The position numbers were made by a program, and so were the translations under genes. Under the pieces are notes generated by a model, which saw only the letters and a list, made by a program, of their open reading frames with translations, searched no databases and was not told the origin of the DNA. Shown in pieces: positions 20,150 through 32,576 of a stretch of 64,000 bases of DNA (the first letter of the stretch is position 1; the number at the start of each line of letters is the position of its first letter). The stretch is taken from the NCBI GenBank assembly GCA_027924585.1, contig BSBM01000609.1:1313501-1377500 (forward strand), written 5' to 3'. Source of the stretch: Larix kaempferi. Taxonomy: Eukaryota; Streptophyta; Pinopsida; Pinales; Pinaceae.

Positions 20150-21870
20150 ATCTAGTTCGCCACTCCAAGCTTATCCCTGAAGTACTCAAACTTAAGTCTT
20201 GACAAAGGCTTATTAAATACATTGACCATCTGCTCCTCTATTTCTATATACTAGAGCCTCACTACTCCCTTCTACACCATATCCTGGAAATAGCGATACC
20301 TAATCTCGATGTGCTTCGACTTGTCATGAAACACAAGGTTCTTAGACAACTTCACATAGCTCTAGTTGTCACAGAATACACAAGTCGCCTCTAAATTGAT
20401 AGCAAACAACCCTGTAATAAAATTCTAAAGCCACACTGCCTCGCAGCTTTCTGAGCAAGCTGCCATATAATTAGCTTTGGTTGTACTAAGTGCTAAACTC
20501 ATCTACTTCCTATTGAACCATGAGATCATACCCGATCCCAAACTGAAGCAACATCCTAATGTGCTCTTTCTATCTGTTACACTCTCGGCCCAATATTCAT
20601 CAAAATAACCCTATAGGTTAATCCTATGATCTTATCTATATATGATTCCATAATCAACCATACCATTTAGTTACCTCAGCGCATGCTTTGCCAAAACTAG
20701 GCGAACATGTCTCGACTCTACCATATACTGACTCAAAGTGTTCACCGCAAAGCATAAATATGGCCTCGTGTTCGTCAAGTACATCAAGGAACCAATCATC
20801 TTCATATATACCATGGCATGCACCTATTCTGAAGAAGTATCCCTCAACAACTTCATATTTTATGCCATAGGTGTGGCCATAGCCTTGCAATGCATCATCT
20901 TGAATCTCTTCAATATCTCGATCGCATAATTTCCTTGACTTAGGAAAAATTCCTCTATATTCTGCCACACCTCAAGACCTAAAAAGTAATGCATCATACC
21001 CAGGTATTTCATCTCAAACTTTGTGGCAAGCTTCCTCTTTGTTTCTACTATGAGCTTCTCTTCACCTATCAAGAGCAAGTCATCTACATATAATAGTAGA
21101 ATCACAGTATTTCCTTCTTCGACCTTGTAGTAAAGGTTGGAATCCACTTCACTATTGGTAAATCCCAAGCTCGTCAAAAACCCATCTATCATGTTGTACC
21201 ATGTCCTGGGTGCCTGTCTCAAACTGCACCACATATACTTCCTCTTCATGAGGAGACACATCCAGTATCACTCTAAGCATATCTCTGAGATACTGAAACA
21301 AACAAAATTTTCTATGGATATAGGCTAAGTGATAATGTCTCTCATTCTCTGTTGTAGTCACTCCCTCTGAAGCAAAGATTTCCTGCTTCCTCTGTAACTG
21401 AGCATTATCCTCCCTCTACATCTTGTACTCTCTGCATCGGGAAATTATGCACTAGAGTGAATGGTAGCCTTCTCTTATGTTGATATTTTGTGTATCCATC
21501 TATGTCATATCTCTAGGTCACTGAATACAAAGATCTCGAACTCTGTTGCAATTTTTCCTTTGCACCCATCTATGATCTCCTCATCTTCAACCTTGTAGTA
21601 AAGGTTGGTGTCTCATCACTCTAGGTGAACCTCAAGCTAATCATGCTATCCCATGGGTGCCTTCTGAGTATGTACAAATCCTTCTTCAATATGTGCACAT
21701 GTGGTTCTTTGTAGAGAGTCCTAAATCTAGGAGGTTTATCGATATACACTTCTACTTTGATTACACCATTTATCTAGTGTAATATCCACCATTGTGTCTT
21801 GCCACTAGAGAAATGTCTCGTCATAGTCGACTCCCTCTTTCTGAGAGAATACTCGCTTTGTACTTATGTA
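20150..21870 (-). pseudogene. C2 reverse transcriptase and RNase H
   Basis: The minus-strand translation shows VEVYIDKPPRF, LKKDLYILRRHPW, then a second RT segment with SLRQAPRTWYNMIDGFLTSLGF, LLLYVDDLLLIGEE (catalytic YVDD at 21079-21090), MKYLGMMHYFLGLEVW and ILKRFKMMHCKAMATPM. RNase H remnants follow to about 20150. The R.AP.W...GFT segment occurs twice (about 21570-21720 and 21150-21250), so part of RT is duplicated. Stops and frameshifts throughout. Confidence 0.8.
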
Positions 21871-22593
21871 GTATGCTTGATTTCGTAAATCTTCTTGAAT
21901 TTCATACATGAACCATCGTCACTTGTTCTTTGGAACAAGTATCATCATTATTATCTTGTAGGTGATGGTACACGATCTTTACTATAAGTCAAATTCAGTT
22001 GCATGATTAGAAACATTTCATAATTTTCAAAACAACTTCTTATGCATAAAGACATAGGTCACACATTCATGCCAATATCTTATCCAATGCTTCAACACAA
22101 CATTCATCCATATCCTGCATTCATACGGTAACTTTCTAAATGCCTTCCATCTCTACCAGAACATTATTAAGAGCGTGCACTACTCCCAACATGTCAACAA
22201 AGAGATTTCTTTCTAGATAAGTAGCAATGGAATGTTATACAACACTATAGGAAAATTACCCATCACATGCATATTAGCAGTATACTATTCATCAATGCAA
22301 ACACTCTAACTAACATGCATAACACACTTCCTAAATATGTACAGAATTGAACAATATCATTTAAGCAATTACATATAATTTAAATACTTATCTTTGCTTG
22401 TTTGGTATGATTCATCTTGATCCTTGTCTCCTTGCAGAAATTACTGGAGTCTTTAATAGTGTGCTCTACTCCATTATCTGATTCTGAGGACTTGTGAATT
22501 TCTTGCGTATGATCGACAATACCAAGCAAGTCTTCTACACCATAGATCACATGGAACTATGTACTGGTATTGAATCTATGTGTCCCTTCTTCT

Positions 22594-23536
22594 TCAACAC
22601 CAATAACAACTGCTTCCCTTCTTATCCAATGTTGACATGGATAAGAGGTTCTTCCATCTTCCTAGTTTGAATTCTTTTGGATCAAAATACACATTCGTCA
22701 TCACTAGAGGAATTTTCTTTATCCTTCTTCCTAGTTGGTTCATCATCCTCTGTAGCATGAGCGTGATGTCTTTTCTTGTTTCTTTTCTTCTTGGGAAAAT
22801 TCCTAGCAATGTGTCACATCTCATTACAATGGTAACATATTAAACTTGAATAGCATTTAGGAGGTATTCTATCCTTGTGTGATCTCTTGTGATGATGATC
22901 GTATACCTTTCCTTTCTTGGCATGAGCTATTAGAGCTTCATTATCTTCATCTCCTAACTTTTCTTCTCTGGCAGCAATCCTTGCTTCTTCTTGGGTGCAT
23001 GATTCTAAGAGTGCATTGAACAAGATAATATTCTTCCTGGAACATATCCCTTAGATATATGACTCCCATGACATTGGAATACCATTTAGGGTAGTCATCA
23101 CTAATTCTACATTTTCAAACTCATCTCCAATGGCACTTAATTAATCTCTGGTGTTGGAGAGCCTTGTGAAGTAAGGCTTGATACTTTCATTGTTTTGCAT
23201 CTTCACAGCCTTGAGTTGAGACCTCAAGGTCATCTTCCTATTGATGTTAGTTCCTTCAAATAGTCCCTTCAATGCATCAAACATCTCTTTCGGAGTCTTC
23301 AGAGAAGAGATGTGTGGTATCAAGTGATCCTTGATGGATTTAGCTATGATCCTCTTAGCTTTGATTAGGTTCTTATTGTTCTTTGCTTTGTCCTCATCTC
23401 CCTCTGGATCCACAACTAATTCTATGACATACTTGTCCAATTCACATTCTTCTAGGATGAGCATCACCCTATACTTCCATGCTCGAAAGTTCTAATCCCC
23501 TTCAAGCTTATCCTCAATATTGGTATGATTTGTCAT
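22594..23536 (-). pseudogene. C2 Copia gag
   Basis: Begins MTNHTNIEDKLEGD at 23536. UBN2-type gag motifs include IAKSIKDHLIPHISSLKTP, MFDALKGLFEG, NRKMTLRSQLKAVKM and ARIAAREEKLG. A partial zinc knuckle (CYHCNEM) follows, then a lysine-rich tail. It has a stop near the start (Trp to stop) and several frameshifts. Confidence 0.8.
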
Positions 23537-23997
23537 CTTAATAACCTAATAAATGAGAACCTCAATGGAAATAGAGAGGGTATAACTTACCAAATGAGAT
23601 GCTCCAATCAGAAGTTGACTTCTATGATCTAGCTTTAGGAGGTCCTAGGGTTTGTTAGAGAAACCCTAATTTCTCAACTTATGGATCTTGAAAATATGAT
23701 AGGAGGAAAAGATGTGCCTCTCCAAGGCGAGCTGAGCAAAGGTACTTTTCTTCTGATTCTATGGACATATCCTCCAAAAACTTGATGCCCTAGTTTTCTA
23801 AGCTGTAGTGGTGGACCCAAAAATGAAAATTCCTCGATCTGAATTATGTCACCACTTAAATATGTGCCCTACAGGGCGAGTTTCATTGACCCTCTTTTTC
23901 ATCCAATCTGTGGAGAAAAACCTATGGAAAGAGAAACCCTAGTTTTCACTTCCGTTGGTACTTAGAGCAACTGCATAATTTTTTTCTTTTAGGCCAT

Positions 23998-24008
23998 CTT
24001 TGATACCA
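23998..24008 (-). other. C2 primer-binding site
   Basis: TGGTATCAAAG on the minus strand directly inside the 5' LTR, close to the initiator tRNA-Met complement. Confidence 0.85.
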
Positions 24009-24549
24009 TGTTCGCATTTTAAATGCAGTAACAATATGGATCACTGAAAGATAAACAAGCACAGCATAGACAATAGTACACAATAATTTTATCTAGGGAA
24101 AACCCTCTCAAGGTAGAAAAACCCAGCAAACTTCTTCTCTATAAATTTGTCAGAATGTACAATAGTATTCCTTGTGAATAAGACCCCCCAAAAAAAGACT
24201 CCAAAAGCAGCTACGCACTTGACTCTATCTTTCCTACTCATGCGAATTCAATGAGTGAATGAGGTGATCAAATGAGGAGGGAGAGATCCTCATTTATACT
24301 AATCAATTGACTTGACCTTTTAACTGACAAGACTAGCTTGACTCTCCTAACTGGACCGACTTGTCTAATTCACAATAAAATATTCATTTATAGATCTTTC
24401 CAAGCCGATCTAACAGTTAGGGTTTACATTGACTCTTTCAATGACTTTTAGATGATCAATTACATCAACAATAATCCATGTAGGGTGTACAATACAAATG
24501 ATACAAATAATACAAATAAGAATATCTTATGAAGTTACATTCTTCAACA
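24009..24549 (-). repeat. C2 5' LTR
   Basis: 541-bp LTR adjoining the primer-binding site; TG...CA termini. Confidence 0.9.
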
Positions 24550-25740
24550 CCAGAAGGATTACCACCCATGAGAAGGATAAGTCATTAGATTGATTTGATA
24601 TGGGGAGCAAGTTTTCCTAACTAGGCAGCCCACGGAAAATCTCCTACAGAAAGTGAAGAATTGAATAGACAAGTACAAGAATTGTTGCAGAAATGTTTGA
24701 TCAGAGAAATATTAAGTCCATGTGCAGTTCCTATGGTTTTGGCACTAAAGAAAGGTGGAGAATGGTGAATGTGCATGGATTCAAGGGCCATTAACAAGAT
24801 CACCATCAAATACAGATTTCCATTGTCTAGAATGGATGACATTATGGATTGCTTAAGTGGAGATGGGTATTTCACCAAGATTGATTTGAAAAGTGACTAT
24901 CATCGAATTTGAATCAGAGAAGGGGATGAATGGAAGACAAATTTCAAGACTAAAGAAGGTTTGCACGAGTGGTTGGTCATTCCTTTTTGGATTACCAATG
25001 TGCCTAGCATGTTTATGAGATTGATGAATAAGGTATTAAAATAATTTTTTGGAATATTTGTTATTGTTTATCTTGATGACATTTTGATATTCAGTAAGAA
25101 ATTAGAAGAACATTTGATGCATGTCAGATTTGTTTTTGAAAATTTGAGTGAAGAGAAGTTGCGCATTAATTTGAAGAAGTACAACTTTATGAAGAAGGAG
25201 TTGGTATATTTGGGATTTAGTGTTTTGGGAGAGGGAATCAAGATGGATCCATAAAAGGTGAAAGTTATCCTATAATGGCCTACACCTAGGACTGCTATAG
25301 AGATGAGATCATTTCATGGTTTGGAAAGCTTTTATAGAATTTTTATTATAGGTTTCAGTAGTATTATTGCACTACTAACGAAGACCATGAGAGGGGAAAA
25401 GAAAGAGTTCAAATGGAGTACAGGGGCAGCAAGGATTTTTTATCTATTGAAGGCTAATGTGATGGAGCAACCTATTTTAGTACTTCCACATTTCAACAAT
25501 ATATTTCAAGTAGATTATGATGCAACTCATGGTAATCCCATTGGATATTTTCCATGTCAAGAAGATAAACCCATTGCTTATTTGAGTGACAAGTTAAATG
25601 ATGAACAAAAGAAATATTCAATTTATGATCAAGAATTTTATCATATTGTTCAAGCATTGAAAAGGGGGAGACACTATATTTTGCCTAAGGAATTTGTTTT
25701 TTTTATTGATCATCAAGCACTTCAATATTTGAATAGTTAA
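24550..25740 (+). pseudogene. G1 reverse transcriptase and RNase H
   Basis: RT motifs in order: [68 protein letters not shown] (catalytic YLDD at 25069-25080), ELVYLGFSV. The connection and RNase H follow (FHGLESFYRIFI, ILVLPHFNNIFQVDYDAT, KPIAYLSDKLN, YSIYDQEFYHIVQALK, FFIDHQALQYLNS). In the first stretch five or more codons are stops. From 25303 the frame is open for 145 codons. The style is chromovirus-like Gypsy. Confidence 0.9.
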
Positions 25741-25761
25741 GGGAATTTAAATCAGAGACAC

Positions 25762-27179
25762 GTGAAATGGGTAGAATTTTTGCAATGTTATATGTTTGTT
25801 TTGAAGAATGTAAGTGGGAATTATAATAGAGCATTGAGTAGAATACAAAGTTTGCTAACCGAAATGCAAGTTGAGGTTGTTGGTTTCAATAAGTTGAAGG
25901 AATTGTATGAGGGAGATCTAAATTTTGGAGAGGATTGGAGAGAGTGCAAAATACCTTATACACTAGATAGGACAAATGGTGGATTAATCCAATATGGTAT
26001 GTTGTTTAGAGGTAATAAGTGCTGCATTCCTATAAGTTCAATTAGAACAAATTTGATTACGGAAAAACATAGTGGAGGAGTTGTAGTACATTTTGATTTT
26101 TATAATACCATGGTGCTTGTTGAAGAAAAATATGTTTGGCCTTAGTTTCAACAAGATATCAAAAAATATGTGCAAAGTTGCAGAATTTGTCAAGTGGTGA
26201 AAGGAACTAGTCAGAACGCTGGTTTATATCATCCTTTATCGGTACCCAAGAGGTCGTATGGACTTTGTTATTGGTTTACTAGGGACACAAAAGGAATATG
26301 AATCAATATTTTTGGTAGTATATATATTTTATAATATGGAACATTTCATTCCATGTAAAAATACTAATGATGATTTAAATGATTGCATAATTGTTTTTTC
26401 AGAGAAGTAGTGCACCTACATGGCCTACTGAAAAGCATAGTTTCAAATAGAGATACACTATTTGTTGGATACTTTTGGAGGACATTATTTGAATATTTTG
26501 AAAATTTATTTGAATTTTTTCTCAACCTACCATCCACAAATAGATGGACAAACATAAGTTTCAAATAAAAGCTTGGGACAATCTGTTGAGGAGTCTAGTT
26601 GGATACAAGCCAAAGGGGTGGGATTTGATTCTTCCTCAAGTAGAGCTTACATAGAACAACTCAATCGATATGAGCATAGGAAGAACACCTTAATAAAATA
26701 TGTATGGCAGCATCCCAATGGATGTTTGAGATCTGAAAAAGATAGATAGAAGGGAGAAGAAAATTGTAGAAGTAGAGGACTTTGTTGATCACATGAAGAG
26801 CATGCATGAAGAAGTAAGAAAGCACATCATTAAAATGATTTTTTAGTACAATTATAAAGATGATTTGAAGAGGATACATAAGGAATTTCATATTGGTGAT
26901 GAATTAATGGTACACTTGAGAAATGAAATATTTCTAGTCTAAACCTACAACAAGTTGAAAATGAAGAAATTTGGGCCTTGTAAAATTATAAGAAAGCATG
27001 ATTCAAGCAGTGCATATGAAGTAGAGTTTCCTAGTGAGCTCAATATTTCACCTATATTTAATGTTTCAGATATAAAAAAGTTTCATGAAGCTAAAAATGA
27101 TGAAGGTACAATTACATATACCAACGCCTACTTAAGACAAGGAGGAAATAGAAGCAACTTTGAACAACATGGTGTGTAG
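25762..27179 (+). pseudogene. G1 integrase
   Basis: 25762-26145 is the RNase H end and the integrase N-terminus (HVKWVEFLQCYMFVLKNVSGNYN). FQQDIKKYVQSCRICQVVK is the end of the zinc-binding domain, and LVGYKPKGWDLIL-like pieces come from the core. 26955-27179 is the C-terminal domain (FGPCKIIRKHDSSSAYEVEF, ISPIFNVSDIKKFHE). The catalytic core is badly rearranged or lost. No chromodomain follows that I can recognise. Confidence 0.8.
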
Positions 27180-27331
27180 GAACACAAGGCATAAGCAATG
27201 CTTTGAATATTTGGTGAAATTGTTTGGAAGAGCTATTGAAGACTCATCTTGGTTTTCAAAAGCTGAGGTTAATCGTCTAGGTTTTCCTCTTGAGAAGTGA
27301 CAGGGTCACTTTTCTTTCTACCATGGGTGTC

Positions 27332-28339
27332 TAATGTAGGAGCATCCATGGTTGTTGATAATCTTGCATCAACAAAAAATATTAAATTTTGATGTTTGTT
27401 TGTTTTGAATCATTTTTTGAGAAATAAGTTGAAAATATTAGGCCAAAAAACAAATTTTAAATAATTGTGAACTATCTTTTGTTGCAAATGATCTAGTAGG
27501 AGATAGTGCAGGAGTGCATTTTTAACGTCTAAAAAGAAAAATAAAAACATGGCATGAATTTTTTTTTGGAGTTACTGGAATGTGTTATGGAGAATTTAGT
27601 AATTTATCTAATTTTTGGGTCATCCTTTTTAGTTACATGGGCATAGCCTTTTCAAAAGAGGAAAAATCATATTTTTTGAAGGATTTAATGCTTTTTCTAA
27701 TTGTTGGAGAAGTCTTTTCAGTTACATGGGCTCAACATTTTCAAAGGAGGAAAACCTTTTAAGGAGGAAAGTATTTTAATGTTTTTTATCATTTTTGGAG
27801 AAACCTTTTCAGTTACATGGGAATAGCCTTTTCAAAGGAGGCAAAAATTAGTTTTTTTGGAAGGAATGCAAAGAGTGGTACTAACAATTCTTGGTGTGGG
27901 TTAAAAAGATAGAGAATTTTTTTGGGGGGTTTGTGGTGAAGGGCGACGTGGTATTTTTCTTCATGGAAAGATGGAATCCATGGTGGTTGTAGGATTGAAG
28001 GTGTTTTGACTATATATGAAGACAAGAATCCATTGTTGAAGATTGGAATAGTTTGCAGATTGAAGGTTGCAAGTTGCAGATTGCACATTGAAGTTTTCAC
28101 TTGAAAGAGAAGGGGTTGTTTATGTTATTGATTATCATTGTAACTTATTTGTATTGTTTTTCATCAATCCTAGAGATTGTATAAACTGATAAAATCCAAT
28201 TTATTGAAGTTTGTAATCATTTTTTCAAGTTTGGAATACAAGATATTGCATCATAGTGGCATACTTTTGCATTCAAATCCCTATTGTTCGTGTTGTGAGT
28301 TTTTGAGAGAGTTTTTTTGTGCATAACCATATTCCATAA
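27332..28339 (+). repeat. G1 3' LTR
   Basis: Direct repeat of 14441-15445, about 1008 bp, ending CCATAA (expected CA mutated). No clean polypurine tract is visible before it. Confidence 0.88.
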
Positions 28340-29500
28340 ATTTATCAGAGATTTTACAATTGACACAATTTTATCCCAGTCTTGTTAATGGGGAGGATAA
28401 CAAATTACTTATGGGGGGAATAACCAGGGATGTACATGTAACAATTATTTACAGCTTTCAATGGGATAAAATCCATAATCTAGATGGATGGTCAGTTGAA
28501 TTTTTTATGGGTTTCCTAGATCATTTAGAGAATGATGTATTACAAGTAGTTAAAGATTGGAGAAAAACTAGCACAATGTTGGATTTTTACAACTCTAGAT
28601 TCCTCACTTTGATCCCAAAATCGAACAATCCATTGAAATTTGATGATTTTCATCCTATATCGATTTGTAATTGCATATGCAAAGTGATATCAAAAATAAA
28701 ATCACGAAGGCTAAAAATAATTGTATCCTCGACTATCTCATTGGAACAATTTTTCTTCCTAGAAGGGAGCCAAATTCACACTGCTATAGGGGTTGCACAA
28801 GAAGGTCTTCATACCATAAAAATAAAAATATTTAGGAAACGATCATCAAAATTGATTTGGAAAATTATTTCCATCAAGAAAAGTGGACCTATATCAAGAT
28901 ATTGTTAACTCACATAGGCTTCTATTTTGCTTTCACTTCTTGGATTATGAGTTGTATCCAATCGGTATCCTTATCAATCCTTATCAATGGAGTTACATCA
29001 TGGTTTTTCAATATGGGGAAAGGTATCAAAAAAGGATGTCTAGTTTTTACTCTTTTGTTTCCATTGGTGTTAGAAGGTTTAAGCAAGGGTTTATAGGATG
29101 CAAAGATTAAGGATCAATTTAATTAAGGGAATTCATATAAAAGGTACTCTTTATCTCTCCCATATACTCTTTGTAAATGATATTCTGATCTTCTGCAATG
29201 TGGCTAGGAGGATATGATTACTCTAAAATCTATCTTGACATTACATGAAGTGGAAACAGGTAAGAAAGTTAATGTCAATAAATCAACCATATCTCTTGTT
29301 GGGTTAGAGAAAGAGGATAGAAGTTACTACTTGAGTTTATTTCCTTTTAAAGTTGTGAATTTATTAGACAGTCTGAAATATTTAGCATTTTATATTAAAC
29401 CAAATGGATACTTGAATTTAGACTGGAGCTGACTCATCTTAAAACCGGAAAGCAGAATAAATTTATAGTGTAATAGATGGCTATCTAGCAGTGGATGATT
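28340..29500 (+). pseudogene. LINE (L1-type) reverse transcriptase, piece 4
   Basis: Continues piece 3 after G1. Motifs: DGWSVEFFMGFLDHL, FLTLIPKSNNPLKFDDFHPISICNCICKVISKI, SLEQFFFLEG, GVAQEGLHTIK, LLTHIGFYF, ILINGVTSWFFNMGKGIKKGCL and LFVNDILIF (29167-29187). The catalytic F-A/V-D-D box has Asp replaced by Asn. An RT tail (VNVNKSTISLVGL, FPFKVVNLLDSLKYLAF) runs to about 29440-29500. Several frameshifts. No polyA tail was found. Confidence 0.88.
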
Positions 29501-29504
29501 GGTA

Positions 29505-29868
29505 TTGGTTAAAAAAAATTATAGTTATGTTCAGATCATCTACATATAAGATAATGATAATTTCTATATCCAGACTCATCAACTAAATTTTAATTATTCA
29601 TGACTAACAATTTTGCACTAGCCTCCATAGGATTCAAGGATGGCTTGCATTCAGTCATATGAAAATTTTCTAAGATTTCCCATGCATATCTTATTTGGGG
29701 CATAAAAATTAGATTACGTTGCTTCCATATTTCTATCTTGCATCAATAATGTAGGAGACCAAGATAAGACATCAAACGACTGATTCAGATCAGCTTTCAA
29801 CTTTTCAGATCATATTTCATCTTATGTTTCCTATTGGTTGAAACTAGTGACTTACAATATGTATTAGC
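29505..29868 (-). pseudogene. Old Copia RT fragment
   Basis: The minus-strand translation gives LKADLNQSFDMSYLGLLHY, IEIWKQRN, QIRYAWEILENFHMTECKPS and NPMEASAKLLV, the end of a Copia RT (usual MtdLGllhYfLGiEv...YA..iL.rF.M..ckP..TPme). A YVDDLNI-like piece lies downstream of it (near 29540) instead of upstream, so the fragment is rearranged or the match is chance. It is the target into which Copia C3 inserted and probably continues for a short way after 33607. Confidence 0.6.
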
Positions 29869-30535
29869 TGTTAGGATATTTTAATACTCCATCCTTTTCC
29901 TACTTGCATTATTTACAAATTGATAGGACTTAGTGATGTTATTTCCCCCCTAGTGGTGTACAGATGTCATCTAGGACCCATTATCCACCTAATGCGCCCT
30001 ACATGCGTGATTTTAGGACCCTCAGAGGTATTGCCCTATATTTTAGGAGCCCACTCAGTGACTCAGTTTAGTCTAACTGAGTTACACATGAGTTGGTGAC
30101 TCTAATTGGGAGTTTGAGCTATAATCGCCACTTATTGTGGCCTCGTGCTCCCTTTTCTGATTGATTTGCATGAAAAACTCATGGATGCACCCTCCTTGGT
30201 CAGTTAACTGACCATATCATCAATTCACTGAGATTTGGTTGAGTTTAACTGAGTTTGGGACTTCCGGAGCACTGATTGAGGTGACAATTACTATGCTAGA
30301 CAGATTGAGACTCGAATTCTCCTAGGTGATTCGAATTCTCTCCATTGTAACATAATTGTTCATTTTATTGATTATTGTATCATGTGACATTATTCTTTTC
30401 CTATCTGAGTTCTCATGCATGTTCAATTATCTACACATGTTTACTACAATTTTCACTGTAACTCAATTTATCTGCTCATTATTTCTCTGTGAGGTATACT
30501 CAGCTCCATGATCTGCTTTTATTTAGAATTTCACA
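29869..30535 (+). repeat. C3 5' LTR
   Basis: 667-bp LTR with TG...CA ends, adjoining the primer-binding site. Confidence 0.93.
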
Positions 30536-30547
30536 TGGTATCATAGC
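30536..30547 (+). other. C3 primer-binding site (tRNA-iMet)
   Basis: TGGTATCATAGC, one mismatch to the usual initiator tRNA-Met complement. Confidence 0.9.
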
Positions 30548-30818
30548 TTAGTGAGCTTAGGTTGAGCAACTTCTTTCAATATTGCACCAAAAGCCTCTAG
30601 ATTTCCATAACAAATCTTGGTTCCATTGCATTGAATTCATTGGAGAAATCATTTGATGTCTATCTAGGTGTGAAGGATCTAAAAAAATGTGCCTATTGTC
30701 CTAAAGCAGTGCTTAGTAGTAGTATATCTCCAAAATTGAGAGTTTTTTGCAGTTTATTGAATTTTTTTCAGTGCAGTAGTAGCAACAGTACCACATTGTA
30801 TTCACTCCAGCAGTTCTA

Positions 30819-32576
30819 ATGGAGAATTTGAATGCTCCTCTCTCTCCCAGGATCTTGACACCCTTCAATTATCTTGATTGGAGGGCTGATATGTAGATGG
30901 TCTTGTGCAACAAGTCATTGCACCGGGTAAAAATGGGAAAGGAGGTCGAACCTCAAGCAGTTGTTGAGAAGGCCAAGTATCTGAATAGATTGGATGAAGC
31001 ATTTGGTTTCGTGTGTATTCACATTTCCATATATATATTCTTCCACCTCGATGGATTGAAGACTCCATGAGAGGTTTGGTTGAATTTGGAGACCCTCTTC
31101 GGAAAACAAGATGAGCTAAGGGGCCATATTCTTGAGAATGAGTTGACTGCTCTTCAACCCAATAGTTTCGAGACCATCTAGCAATTATTTTCCAAATTCA
31201 AATATCTGGTCATGCAATGCAAGAAGTGTAGCATTGAGAAGAAGGATGAGCAGTTGGTGTTATCCATTATGATCAAGCTAGGACCCGAGTTCTCCATCTT
31301 TGTTTCTACCTTCCATTCAAGGATATTTTCAATCCTTGGTTGGAAAATTCCATCTCTAGATGCATTCACCGAATCTCTCATCCAAGAACAAGACAAATTG
31401 ATTTAGATGGGTGCTTTGGAAGCCTCCAAAAATCAAGCTCTTATGGATGGGGAGTCAAAAAGTGTGAATGCGAAAGGGAAGAACAAGGGTAAAGATAAGA
31501 AGAAATTTGAGACAAAGAAAAATCCAAAGTATAATCCATCGGAAGGAGCCTCCAGCTCCAAGAAGGATAAGAAAAATGGATTTGAGAAATACAAGTGTTC
31601 CTATTGCAAGAAAGGAAACCATCCAGAGAGTTCATGCATGAAGAAGAAGATAGATCAGATGACCAAAATTCTTGAACATCACAACATTTCCCTCCCAGAA
31701 GGTGCAAGAGAGACTAATTCTGGAAGTAAGTCCGATGGTCATGAGAGATGCCATGCATTGAAGGTTGTATTTTCACAATCATGGGCCTTCCTCATAGATT
31801 CAGGAGCCTCCAACCACATGGTTGCCTCCAAAGAATCAGTTTCTTCTCTAGATCTCAATGATGGTCCGATTATTCACATGGGAGATAATTCTCAGATCTC
31901 TACTGAAGGGAATGGCACAATACATTTGGAGCATGGAAAGTTCAAAAATGTTCTATTTGTTCCTTCTTTGTCAGCAAATTTGTTGTATGTTTATCAAATG
32001 ACTCACACAGGCTCACCGAAGAAAGTTGTATTTGGTCCTGACACAGTTGAGATTGCGGAGATCTCTTCTGGGAATATTATAGTGAAAGGGTTTGCAAACC
32101 ATGCCTCAAATGCATATGAATTCTCTCATTTTTTTCCATACTCTCTGCCTACTCCATTGGCATCCGATGAAGATCATAGTGATATATCTTCTAATGAAGT
32201 TGAGGATCAAGATCTTGATGTTGAGAATGAAGTTCAAGCAGATCCAGATTTAGATCCAGATCCAAATCCAACACATGCTTCCAATCCATGGCCAAGGCCA
32301 ATATGGGCTCACAAATTTCTTATAGCTTTTGGGAACATAGTTGGGGATCTATCTGACCATAGAACCACTAGATATCAGTATCATGCAAACCTTGCACTAT
32401 GTCATGCAGATCTACTTCTCTTAGAGAGGTGCTACATGATGATCGGGTTTAATCCACAATCCCTTGAAGATACTTTCCATGGGGGATCTAAAACCAAGTA
32501 CAAATATTGGTTGGTTGACAAAGGGTACTCAAAGGTTCATGATTTGGACTACAATGATCCATTCACTCCAGTATAA
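30819..32576 (+). pseudogene. C3 gag-protease fused to the RT linker
   Basis: Starts MENLNAPLSPRILTPFNYLDW at 30819. gag has four stops before 31407 (UBN2 motifs YLNRLDEAFGFV, ELRGHILENELTAL, KDEQLVLSIMIKL). From 31407 it is open for 389 codons, with a zinc knuckle CSYCKKGNHPESSC and a protease with FLIDSGASNHM (catalytic DSG) and NVLFVPSLSANLLYV. Then, after an acidic Asp/Pro-rich spacer, RPIWAHKFLIAFGNIVGDL and VDKGYSKVHDLDYNDPFTPV, the segment that precedes Copia RT. Integrase is missing, and the frame closes right after the FTPV motif. The junction stays in frame. Confidence 0.85.

Larger units (their letters stand above)
18722..24549 (-). mobile_element. Copia retrotransposon C2 nested in G1
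   Basis: It has two 541-bp LTRs, termini TGTTGAAG...GAACA and a perfect TSD CCAGA (18717-18721, 24550-24554). Joining the flanks restores DNAPEGLPPMR in G1. The interior carries degenerate gag, RT and RNase H on the minus strand with a tRNA-iMet-type primer-binding site and a polypurine tract. Integrase is not recognisable. Equal-length LTRs suggest a fairly late insertion. Confidence 0.93.
14441..28339 (+). mobile_element. Gypsy LTR retrotransposon G1
   Basis: LTRs of about 1 kb flank a degenerate gag-protease-RT-RNase H-integrase set in Gypsy order. TSD ATTTA occurs at 14436-14440 and 28340-28344; removing G1 restores the LINE frame (DQSN-LSEI), which fixes the 5' edge at 14441 (CGATG, mutated from TGATG; the other LTR has TAATG). 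G1 is itself interrupted by G2 (16336-17773, in gag) and C2 (18722-24549, before RT), so its native length is about 6.6 kb. All frames are broken. Confidence 0.93.

Noticed and set aside
20654-20968. 104-codon minus-strand frame as a separate gene
   Set aside because: It is a shifted-frame part of the decayed RT/RNase H of Copia C2.
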